Assembly (NCBI GenBank): GCA_022822085.1
Contig: JAJECK010000006.1
Coordinates: 1 to 49,092 of the forward strand
Direction of reading: 5' to 3'
Length of the DNA: 49,092 nucleotides
Origin: Candidatus Poribacteria bacterium
Lineage (GTDB): Bacteria; Poribacteria; WGA-4E; WGA-3G
The position numbers were made by a program, and so were the translations under genes. The notes below the pieces were generated by a model that was not told the DNA's origin, searched no databases, and was given only the letters and a program-made list of their open reading frames with translations. The stretch's first letter is position 1. Each line of letters starts with the position of its first letter. This document shows positions 1 through 6,417 of this stretch, piece by piece.

Positions 1-131
1 GCATCGAAAAAGGTCCGAAGGTCGTTGGTATACGGGTCAACCCTTTATACCCCCTCATACACCTTGTTACCACTGCTACAAAGGCACTTTTCAAACCTTA
101 TGAGATACTCGTATTAATGGACAAAATGTAG
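1..131 (+). CDS. C-terminal end of an unidentified protein (runs off the left edge)
   Basis: Reading from base 3 gives 42 uninterrupted residues ending at TAG 129-131, with the C-terminus ...FKPYEILVLMDKM. The other two forward frames also stay open for some distance, so this is chosen for its protein-like composition (VVGIRVNPLYPLIHLV). No domain can be named from so short a piece. The gene is cut by the window edge and its start lies outside. Confidence 0.45.
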   Translation, partial: IEKGPKVVGIRVNPLYPLIHLVTTATKALFKPYEILVLMDKM

Positions 132-184
132 GTAGTTTGGATAATTCTTGTCTCGTGGAAGCTGAGTTTTCAATAGAAAATGTC

Positions 185-250
185 GCACTCCAGCGGAGTG
201 CTATGTCTATAGAAAACGGCTGCACACATTCCTGCACTCCAGCGGAGTGC
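185..250. repeat. Two copies of a short hairpin repeat (GCACTCC-AGC-GGAGTGC)
   Basis: The 17-base perfect hairpin GCACTCCAGCGGAGTGC occurs at 185-201 and 234-250, each followed by TATGT. Each has a 7-bp stem and a 3-base loop. It looks like a REP-type intergenic palindrome. The whole stretch 132-444 has no convincing gene. It holds only these hairpins and further weakly similar GC-rich bits near 283-330. Confidence 0.7.
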
Positions 251-444
251 TATGTGCGGAAATCACGGACCGCTTCGCTGGAACGGATATGTCGGCACAT
301 AATGCGGCTATAAACATATTGCTTCGTTGGAGCAAAGAGGGTTCTGTTTTTTCCGTTGTGTCTTGACTTGGTGAAAAAATTAGTGAACCAAGTCCTTATA
401 CCATTTCTAATATATAATGTCTCTTTTTTGTCCACAAACTGTCT

Positions 445-554
445 GAACATTAAGTTATTAATTCGGTCCTTTCCTATTCTCATGAAGTGTGTGTCCCGCC
501 TGCTGGCGAGGTTTCCTAACCTCGCCACAGGACCGAAATATTTTCTTAATCTTC
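445..554. mobile_element. MITE-like palindromic element, type B, copy 1
   Basis: The left end reads GAACATTAAGTTATTAATTCGG and the right end, reverse-complemented, begins GAAGATTAAG and ends ATTTCGG, so the ends form imperfect terminal inverted repeats. The centre at 505-526 is a perfect hairpin with arms GGCGAGGTT and AACCTCGCC around TCCT. A second copy with the same ends and centre lies at 35193-35338. There is no transposase gene, so it would be non-autonomous. The element sits directly upstream of the HicA-like remnant and may have destroyed that gene. Confidence 0.6.
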
Positions 555-556
555 AT

Positions 557-664
557 TATGATAAAACTAAAAAATTGACTATTCCTGCATGTCGTCCGAT
601 TAAACCCGTGTATATTAGGCAACTTGTGCAGATAATTGAGAACTTAGAGGAAGATGAATCATGA
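557..664 (+). pseudogene. HicA-like toxin remnant (C-terminal piece only)
   Basis: An open frame of about 35 codons reads YDKTKKLTIPACRPIKPVY..., resembling the end of HicA/YcfA toxins, where a beta strand ending in xTIPxH is followed by a basic KPxxxRxL helix. The catalytic His of HicA would lie upstream and is not visible. The open frame continues upstream only through the MITE-like element, with no HicA-like residues. The stop codon overlaps the start of the HicB gene (ATGA, 661-664), the usual coupling in hicAB operons. I infer a toxin truncated by element insertion. The family call rests on about 30 residues. Confidence 0.42.
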
Positions 665-1071
665 ATGAATTAAAATATCCATTTCTTATGAGTGTATTGC
701 CCACAGAAGAAGGAAAAGACTATTTAATCGGATTTCCTAATCTACCGAGATATCCATTTCTTATGAGTGTATTGCCCGCAGAGGAAGGTGGGGGTTACTT
801 AATCGAATTCCCCGATTTACCAGGGTGTATGTCTGATGGGGACACGATCGAAGAGACGATAGAGAATGGAAAAGACGCTATGTTTTGCTGGATAGAAGCA
901 GCGAAACAGTTCGGAGACGAAATCCCTCAACCCGGTTCTGCCGATGTATTCAATGGACAGTGGGCTCAACAGATTCCTGCGTACATCCACATCCAGCTTT
1001 TGCAACGGGCAAAGCAGAAAGGCGTAAGTCTAACTACTCTGGTTACCGAAATGTTATCAGCAGCACTATGA
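661..1071 (+). CDS. hicB: HicB-family antitoxin with internally duplicated N-terminus
   Basis: 136 residues. Residues 6-30 and 31-55 are two successive copies of the HicB N-terminal strand-strand motif (YPFLMSVLPxEEG..YLIxFPxLP). The second copy continues into the canonical HicB body (GCMSDGDTIEETIENGKDAM) that forms the degenerate RNase-H-like fold. The C-terminus (IPAYIHIQLLQRAKQKGVSL) resembles the ribbon-helix-helix DNA-binding tail that lets HicB autorepress. HicB normally neutralises a HicA mRNA interferase, but here the upstream partner is only a remnant. The gene may therefore be an orphan antitoxin acting as a decoy or regulator (inference). The duplication makes it about 25 residues longer than usual. 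Confidence 0.82.
   Translation: MNELKYPFLMSVLPTEEGKDYLIGFPNLPRYPFLMSVLPAEEGGGYLIEFPDLPGCMSDGDTIEETIENGKDAMFCWIEAAKQFGDEIPQPGSADVFNGQWAQQIPAYIHIQLLQRAKQKGVSLTTLVTEMLSAAL
676..825 (+). repeat. 75-bp tandem duplication inside hicB
   Basis: Bases 676-750 and 751-825 are in-frame direct copies. The first 27 bases are identical (TATCCATTTCTTATGAGTGT...), and later positions have diverged mostly at third codon positions. Each unit encodes 25 residues. Divergence is greater towards the 3' half, so the duplication is not brand new. Confidence 0.85.
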
Positions 1072-1146
1072 TTCGGTCATTTATCGCTGTGTAACATCTT
1101 TGTGCTATAAACATCTCCTTTTTCAGATTAAAATAAGTTTCAAAAC

Positions 1147-2064
1147 ATGTCTTATATACACCGTTTTAATGTTAACCACTATAGACCATGTGAAAACCTA
1201 AAGAATCTGTTTGAAGAATTAGTTATACAACCATATAACAATCATCCGCCGACTCAGGCATGGAAAGATGTAGTTAGCAGTAAAGACACGGATTACCACA
1301 GATACACAATTTTGGACCGTGTCAGAACAGATTTTGATGAACCATTTAATGGACTATCTCCAGAAGATAAGGTACTACTCTACTGTGTTCATTACATGCC
1401 TATGCACCTATATAGCAGCTATCATGTTTTTACAAAACATCTCCTTCCACACATAACAGAAAAAGTTGTGTTTATTGATATCGGCTGTGGTCCATTAACT
1501 TCAGGCATCGCATTTTGGGCTGCTGCAAGGCAATGCAACATCACTTGGATAGGTGTTGATAGATCACAAACAATGCTCCATAAAGCAGCGGAAATTAATA
1601 AATATGGACCTGACAACTACAATTATCGATTCTTTAGTAATGAACGATTAATTCGTGAATTCAGCAGATTGCCAGGATTATTAGACAACTATATCACACT
1701 AAATGATCAAACACAAATAATATTCAATTTTTGCTATGTTCTGGCAAGCAGGACACTAAACATTAACGCTTTATCAGATGTATTTTATCAGATAGTGAAT
1801 AAGTATAAGACACATAATATGGTTGTAGTCTACCAAAATCCAAAACCACCAAATAATATAACACCAGAAATGTCTTTTTTACATAAAAAATGGTTCACTT
1901 TGAAACAAAACTTTCAAATGTTCAATAGTCAAGTAACCGAGTCAAATATTGAAACGTTTCGTTACAATGGGTTAAATATGGATTTTGATGTCTACTATGA
2001 TATACTTTACAATATAAATATGACACAATGGAGCACGAAACATGGTACAACTATCACTATTTGA
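1147..2064 (+). CDS. Class I SAM-dependent methyltransferase, partner of AlkB-like gene
   Basis: 305 residues. A Rossmann motif I, FIDIGCGPLTSGIAF (about residues 109-123), follows an N-terminal region of about 105 residues, and GVDRSQTMLHKA about 30 residues later is the acidic motif II segment that binds the SAM ribose. No DPPY/NPPY motif is seen, so it is not an obvious adenine DNA methylase; the substrate is unknown. The last 23 bases overlap the next gene, an AlkB-family dioxygenase, which implies translational coupling. In eukaryotic ALKBH8 an AlkB domain and a methyltransferase share one polypeptide for tRNA wobble modification. That parallel is only an architectural hint. The gene looks intact, and its start lacks a strong Shine-Dalgarno. 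Confidence 0.75.
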   Translation: MSYIHRFNVNHYRPCENLKNLFEELVIQPYNNHPPTQAWKDVVSSKDTDYHRYTILDRVRTDFDEPFNGLSPEDKVLLYCVHYMPMHLYSSYHVFTKHLLPHITEKVVFIDIGCGPLTSGIAFWAAARQCNITWIGVDRSQTMLHKAAEINKYGPDNYNYRFFSNERLIREFSRLPGLLDNYITLNDQTQIIFNFCYVLASRTLNINALSDVFYQIVNKYKTHNMVVVYQNPKPPNNITPEMSFLHKKWFTLKQNFQMFNSQVTESNIETFRYNGLNMDFDVYYDILYNINMTQWSTKHGTTITI

Positions 2065-2680
2065 CCAAGATCAACAATCAACTCAACTACATACTACACC
2101 GGTAAAAGAGGAATCTATTGAGACGATACAAGGGTTAAAATATATAGAAAATTATATAGATAATCTCCAACATATTGATTTATTAGCAGAGATTGACAAA
2201 CATAAATGGCTTGATGATCTAAAACGGAGAGTTCAACATTACGGATATAAGTATGACTACAAAGCACGTAAAGTTAGTCGTGATATGCGAATCGATGATT
2301 TGCCTGAGTGGTTGGAAAAGTTAAGTGAAAAATTACACGAAGATGGACACATGCCGGAAGTAGCCGATCAGGTTATTATCAATGAATATATGCCCGGACA
2401 AGGTATCGCAGCTCACATAGATTGTGAACCGTGTTTTAAGGATACGATTGCCTCTTTGAGTTTAGGATCAGGTTGTGTTATGGATTTCACTAACAAAGAT
2501 GACAAGACAAAAAAAATTCCAGTCTGGTTAGCATCGAGAAGTCTTATCGTCTTGAAAGATGATGCCCGGTATAAATGGTTGCACGGAATTGCCCCGAGGA
2601 AAACGGATAAGCTGGATGGTGAAAGACCAGAACGGGGACGGCGTGTATCGTTAACGTTTAGAAAAGTGATTATAGAATGA
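2042..2680 (+). CDS. AlkB-family Fe(II)/2-oxoglutarate dioxygenase
   Basis: 212 residues, typical of AlkB-like proteins. Visible motifs: N114-x-Y116 (INEYMPGQG), iron ligands H125-x-D127 (AAHID) and H181 (KWLHGIAPR), and the 2-oxoglutarate-binding Arg pair R201/R207 (RVSLTFR). Such enzymes oxidatively remove alkyl groups from nucleic-acid bases or modify RNA or proteins. The first 25 residues, including QLSLFDQDQQS, resemble a flexible lead with a possible clamp-binding QLSLF motif (QxxLxF-type), which would favour a DNA-repair role. That is inference. It overlaps the methyltransferase by 23 bases and is probably co-translated. All catalytic residues are present. Confidence 0.88.
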   Translation: MVQLSLFDQDQQSTQLHTTPVKEESIETIQGLKYIENYIDNLQHIDLLAEIDKHKWLDDLKRRVQHYGYKYDYKARKVSRDMRIDDLPEWLEKLSEKLHEDGHMPEVADQVIINEYMPGQGIAAHIDCEPCFKDTIASLSLGSGCVMDFTNKDDKTKKIPVWLASRSLIVLKDDARYKWLHGIAPRKTDKLDGERPERGRRVSLTFRKVIIE

Positions 2681-2746
2681 TAATGAAAATGCTTTGGTGG
2701 AAATGAGGCACGATCAGGTGACCGCGCCCTATAGAACCAAGGTCAG

Positions 2747-3412
2747 TTAGAAACGATCCGTTTTTACCGATGCCCATTGGGTAGTCAATTTTTCTTTCGC
2801 ATCAACCGAAAACGGTTCATCGCGAGTCAAATCATCTTTCGGTTCGCCCTCAAAATAACGGAAGTTATCCAGCCAGAAATCAACATCAGATTGAGCTATT
2901 GCTAAGCCTACCCACATTTTTCTTTCAACTGTATCCTTTGCAACGAAGGTAATAGAATATTCTTCCCACTCCGGACCTGTAAGATCAATGTCTCCACCTT
3001 GCCAGAATGTCCACGGGTCTTGTTGTTCCTGGATGTTTAAACTCACTTGTCGCGGTTTTTCTGAACGTGCCCAGAAGATGACAGTGTAAGTTTCACCTTT
3101 TCTCATAGAGACATCCTGCTGTTTCACCTTAGCATGCCAAGCCGTCCCTGTCGCTTTGATACCGATGACTTTCAGACATTTATTCCCGTGCTGTGGGTTT
3201 TTCGTGTCAATTTCCCACTTATACTCTCCACCCCGGTTGCCGCCCGTACCATCTTCTAAAGTCCAAGCAGCTAAATCATCTTCAAAACTATGGTTCTCAA
3301 GAAGCAGTTCTCCCTTTTCCCATTTTCCTAACTCTTGGACAGTACCTGCAAAAACACTAAACCCTATTAACATAGTCATTAAGAATACATTTATAACGAT
3401 GATTCTGTTCAA
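2747..3412 (-). CDS. Secreted protein with carbohydrate-binding (CBM4/9-like) domain
   Basis: 221 residues. It begins with a signal peptide (MNRIIVINVFLMTMLIGFSVFA), followed by a jelly-roll-like domain. Typical CBM4/9 features are LLLENHSFEDDLAAWTLED near the start, GKCLK-like and GETYTVIFWARSE strands in the middle, and VDFWLDNFRYFEG at the end. No catalytic domain is attached, so the protein probably binds polysaccharide at the cell surface or outside. The gene stands alone on the reverse strand, tail-to-tail with the alkB pair. A ligand cannot be inferred. Confidence 0.75.
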   Translation of the reverse strand: MNRIIVINVFLMTMLIGFSVFAGTVQELGKWEKGELLLENHSFEDDLAAWTLEDGTGGNRGGEYKWEIDTKNPQHGNKCLKVIGIKATGTAWHAKVKQQDVSMRKGETYTVIFWARSEKPRQVSLNIQEQQDPWTFWQGGDIDLTGPEWEEYSITFVAKDTVERKMWVGLAIAQSDVDFWLDNFRYFEGEPKDDLTRDEPFSVDAKEKLTTQWASVKTDRF

Positions 3413-3453
3413 CCTAATACTCCTTTGCGCGCTTTACATGCACGCTTATATGA

Positions 3454-3822
3454 TTAACTTTCTCCACGCATGAGAGATTCTATCTCAGGCAATATTTGCA
3501 CCACCGATGCTTGGTCTACCTGTTCAGCGATGCTGGCATAACCCGCAGTGTTTATCATCTCTGCGAGATTGTGTCCAAGTTGTTCGATTGTCCATGCAAT
3601 CGAATCTGGCACTTCAGTTTTATCAAGATTCCGATGGTCGTTCTTTCCAGAAGGATCGTAATGATAGTGTGGGTTTTTGCGGAAGCAGTCAAAACGTAGC
3701 AGTTGAATATTGTTACCATCTGCTTCTCCAAAAACGCGTACGGAGGGACCGCCATCTTCACCGAAATTGCGATTGTCCACGTGGAATTCAACACTACCCG
3801 CGTGGAATACTTTTTCTTCCAT
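3454..3822 (-). CDS. Conserved small protein of unknown function
   Basis: 122 residues, no signal peptide or membrane segment. The central block LLRFDCFRKNPHYHYDP is rich in His, Tyr and Phe and looks like a conserved core, followed by a helical tail. From memory it resembles a domain of unknown function found in poribacterial and actinobacterial proteins (possibly DUF7700), but I cannot verify this. It lies 41 bases upstream of the secreted CBM gene on the same strand, so co-transcription is possible. The upstream region holds AGATGGAGAAATATC before the ATG, which contains a usable GGAG ribosome site. Confidence 0.7.
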   Translation of the reverse strand: MEEKVFHAGSVEFHVDNRNFGEDGGPSVRVFGEADGNNIQLLRFDCFRKNPHYHYDPSGKNDHRNLDKTEVPDSIAWTIEQLGHNLAEMINTAGYASIAEQVDQASVVQILPEIESLMRGES

Positions 3823-3930
3823 GATATTTCTCCATCTTTTTGAGATATGATGGAATTATACTCTAAGTCTCTGTTTATGTCAATTGAAAATGGCTACGTG
3901 TGGAGAATACATACGGGATAATCTTGCCAA

Positions 3931-3964
3931 AATCTTTTTTATAGTAAATACTATATAAAAGATT
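3931..3964. promoter_or_regulatory. 34-base near-perfect palindrome upstream of moaA (possible operator)
   Basis: Left arm AATCTTTTTTATAGTA, a 2-base centre, and right arm TACTATATAAAAGATT pair with a single mismatch over 16 positions. The palindrome ends at the first base of the moaA promoter -35 box, an ideal place for a repressor or activator. It does not match a Moco-riboswitch arrangement. It could also be a fragment of an AT-rich inverted-repeat element, since TTATAGTA recurs in the MITE-A ends. Confidence 0.55.
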
Positions 3965-3992
3965 TGCATATCTGACAAGTATATGCTATACT
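3964..3992 (+). promoter_or_regulatory. Sigma-70-type promoter for moaA
   Basis: TTGCAT (3964-3969), a 17-base spacer and TATACT (3987-3992) give near-consensus -35 and -10 boxes. Transcription would start near 3999, leaving a leader of about 24 bases before the moaA ATG. Confidence 0.65.
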
Positions 3993-4022
3993 ATCATTAA
4001 AATAAAATCGGTTTATTTAACG

Positions 4023-5018
4023 ATGAAACAGCAATTGCTTGACAGTTTTGGACGTGTCCATACAAACCTAAGAATCTCCGTCACAGATGTGTGTAATTTT
4101 CGGTGCATCTACTGTATGCCTGAAGATATGGTATTCATGCCAGATTCTGCACTGATGACTTATGACGAGATTCTGCATTTCACACGCATTTTTGTTGGGT
4201 TGGGAGTGAGCAAAATTCGGATTACAGGTGGTGAACCGCTTGTCCGTCCCGGTGTCCCGCAACTCATAGAACAACTTGGACAGATAGATGCGTTGAAAGA
4301 CATTAGTTTGACGACTAACGGTATCGGACTCGTCACCCAAGCAAAACCACTTTACGATGCCGGATTGAGACGTATCAATGTCAGTTTGGACACGCTTAAC
4401 GAAGAGAAGTTTGAGCAGATGACAAGACGCAAAGTGCTTTCGCGCGTGATTGAAGGACTCAAAGCAGCACACGATTGCGGATTCAATCCGATTAAGGTCA
4501 ATGCCGTTGCAATGCGCGGGTTTACCGATGATGAAATCGTGGATTTAGCCACTTTCGCACGAGAAAATAACTACCACATGCGTTTCATAGAGTTTATGCC
4601 ACTTGATGCCGATGATATTTGGGGACGCAACATGTTCATCCCCGGAAAAGAGATTATTGATAAAATTAGCAATGTTTATCCACTGGAGCGGTTAACGCTA
4701 AATGGAGATTCGAAAAGTGATACTGCACAACGCTTCCGCTTTGCTGATAACGGTGCTGAGGTCGGTGTGATACCTTCTGTCAGTGAACCGTTTTGTGACA
4801 ACTGCAACCGCATTCGTCTTACTGCTGATGGAAAGTTCCGAACATGTCTTTTTTCTATTACAGAGACTGACTTACTAACACCCTTACGTGAAGGTGCGGA
4901 CGATGAAGTGATAGAAGCGTTAATAATTGATGCTGTTGCGAAAAAAGAGGCTGGACATAAAATTAATGCTGCAGACTTTATCAAACCTGAACGGAATATG
5001 TCAAGGATTGGCGGGTAA
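4023..5018 (+). CDS. moaA: GTP 3',8-cyclase MoaA (molybdenum cofactor biosynthesis)
   Basis: 331 residues, the family's normal length. It is a radical-SAM enzyme that converts GTP to (8S)-3',8-cyclo-GTP, the first step of molybdopterin synthesis. The radical-SAM cluster motif is C24-x3-C28-x2-C31 (DVCNFRCIYC). GGEPLVR is the SAM-binding GGE motif. The C-terminal second 4Fe-4S cluster is shown by FCDNCNRIRLT and FRTCLF. The protein ends in the conserved Gly-Gly (MSRIGG). No other cofactor genes are nearby, so moaA is detached from the rest of its pathway. It has its own promoter and a palindrome upstream. It uses two Fe-S clusters, so a position beside the suf locus is sensible but may be coincidental. 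Confidence 0.95.
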   Translation: MKQQLLDSFGRVHTNLRISVTDVCNFRCIYCMPEDMVFMPDSALMTYDEILHFTRIFVGLGVSKIRITGGEPLVRPGVPQLIEQLGQIDALKDISLTTNGIGLVTQAKPLYDAGLRRINVSLDTLNEEKFEQMTRRKVLSRVIEGLKAAHDCGFNPIKVNAVAMRGFTDDEIVDLATFARENNYHMRFIEFMPLDADDIWGRNMFIPGKEIIDKISNVYPLERLTLNGDSKSDTAQRFRFADNGAEVGVIPSVSEPFCDNCNRIRLTADGKFRTCLFSITETDLLTPLREGADDEVIEALIIDAVAKKEAGHKINAADFIKPERNMSRIGG

Positions 5019-5056
5019 ACATTAAAGAGAAAATTGCGTGAGATACATTGAGAAAA

Positions 5057-5428
5057 ATGAGAACATGGCGCGAATGTCTTATTGAACAAATTAGTGACAG
5101 GAAAAGTGCAATCGCTTATCTGCAGGCGATTCTTGAAGACTATCAAATTTACAAAAATCCTGCTGTCCTTCAAAGATCGCTCCGAACCGTCGTTGAAGCA
5201 CAAGGTGGAGTATCTGAACTTGCAAAGCAGATAGATATGAACCCACAAATTCTTTCAAAAATGATCTCTAATGAGGATGTCCCTTTGATTGACGCACTCG
5301 GAATTGTTCTTAAGGCACTTGGACATCAACTCTCAATTCAACCAATAAAATTGGAAAACCGTACCCCTGACACGTATACCGATGCGTTAGATCGGCAAAA
5401 CACATCGGCACAGGTTGCGGAAAATTAA
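5057..5428 (+). CDS. HTH antidote-like DNA-binding protein (HI1420/HigA-type)
   Basis: 123 residues from ATG 5057; a TTG at 5048 would add three residues. The N-terminal segment (LQAILEDYQIYKNPAVLQRSLR) and the helix-turn-helix GGVSELAKQIDMNPQILSKMIS match the layout of HI1420-family addiction-module antidotes, where an AYLNxAL-like lead precedes a Cro-type HTH, followed by LGIVLKALGHQLSI. No RelE/HigB-like toxin is adjacent, so it is an orphan or a stand-alone regulator. It sits 38 bases after moaA and 40 bases before sufC, so it could be transcribed with either and might regulate the suf genes (inference). Confidence 0.75.
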   Translation: MRTWRECLIEQISDRKSAIAYLQAILEDYQIYKNPAVLQRSLRTVVEAQGGVSELAKQIDMNPQILSKMISNEDVPLIDALGIVLKALGHQLSIQPIKLENRTPDTYTDALDRQNTSAQVAEN

Positions 5429-5468
5429 ATCGATTAACAACAATAAATAAGGAGTCCGAAGTCAAGAG

Positions 5469-6278
5469 ATGAGCAATGAGTTGGTAATAAAAGATTTACA
5501 CATCAGCGTACAAGGAAATGAGATCATCAAAGGATTAGATATAACCGTTAAACCGGGAGAAGTACATGCACTTATGGGACCGAATGGGTCCGGTAAAAGT
5601 ACACTCGCCTACGGATTGATGGGACACCCTTCTTATGAAATAGACTCTGGTGAAGTAATCTTCAATGGTGTTGATGTGTTGGAGTTGGAACCGAATGAAC
5701 GCGCGAAATTAGGATTATTTCTCGCTTTTCAATATCCGACAGTAATCCCTGGTGTCAGTTTAGCGAATTTCCTTCGAACCGCAGTCAGTGCTGTCCGTTC
5801 ATCGGAAACGAACGGTTCTGAAAACCCCGAACTAATTCCGATGCGTGAATTCCGTAAAGAACTGCGCGAAAAGATGACACAACTTGATATGGATGAGTCC
5901 TTCGCAAGACGGTATCTCAACGATGGATTCTCTGGCGGTGAGAAAAAACGTGCCGAAATCCTGCAGATGGCGATGCTTGAACCCAAAATCGCTGTGCTTG
6001 ACGAAACCGACTCCGGGCTTGATATTGACGCTGTCCGTATTGTCGGTGAAAGCGTGAATAGTTTGGTTGGACCTGAACTCGGTGTCTTGATTATCACACA
6101 CTATCCGAGGTTGTTAGACTACATTCGTCCGCAGCATGTACATATTCTACTTGATGGTAGGATTGTTGAATCGGGTGGATATGAACTTACACAGGTGTTA
6201 GAAGCAGAAGGCTACGATCCAATTCGTGAAAAACATGGCATTGAAGAAACTAGTCAAATTGAAGAAGCCGTTCAATAA
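5469..6278 (+). CDS. sufC: Fe-S cluster assembly ATPase SufC
   Basis: 269 residues. ABC-type ATPase of the SufBCD scaffold, which builds Fe-S clusters in the cytoplasm. Walker A is GPNGSGKST (37-45). The signature motif is FSGGEKKRAE, Walker B is IAVLDETDSGLD, and the H-loop is LIITHYPR. The region between Walker A and the signature (LFLAFQYPTVIPGVSLANFLR) is characteristic of SufC. It is the first gene of the suf locus here, but its partner sufB lies 6.3 kb downstream behind three WD40 genes. The 3' end of the gene (from about base 6061) is present a second time at 11921-12096. Confidence 0.95.
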   Translation: MSNELVIKDLHISVQGNEIIKGLDITVKPGEVHALMGPNGSGKSTLAYGLMGHPSYEIDSGEVIFNGVDVLELEPNERAKLGLFLAFQYPTVIPGVSLANFLRTAVSAVRSSETNGSENPELIPMREFRKELREKMTQLDMDESFARRYLNDGFSGGEKKRAEILQMAMLEPKIAVLDETDSGLDIDAVRIVGESVNSLVGPELGVLIITHYPRLLDYIRPQHVHILLDGRIVESGGYELTQVLEAEGYDPIREKHGIEETSQIEEAVQ

Positions 6279-6417
6279 GTTTACAGTAAAGTCTAAAATA
6301 CCTGGACATTTTCTTTTAGTTTTGTAATGTTTGTAGTTGCGCAATTCATTTTACGCTCTAGATAGACCCAGAATGCATTGACATGACTTGTACCAAACTA
6401 TAGCCAGGAAGTACTAC

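Noticed and set aside
250-528. Reverse-strand open frame of 92 codons
   Set aside because: It overlaps the hairpin repeats and the MITE-B element, and its composition follows those repeats. No ribosome site or family resemblance.
356-556. Extended HicA reading frame through the MITE-B element
   Set aside because: The frame is open but lies in the MITE and reads low-complexity hydrophobic sequence with no HicA motif. Only the end (557-664) resembles HicA.
4023-5018. Alternative radical-SAM family for the moaA gene
   Set aside because: The C-terminal second cluster motif and the Gly-Gly end are specific to MoaA.
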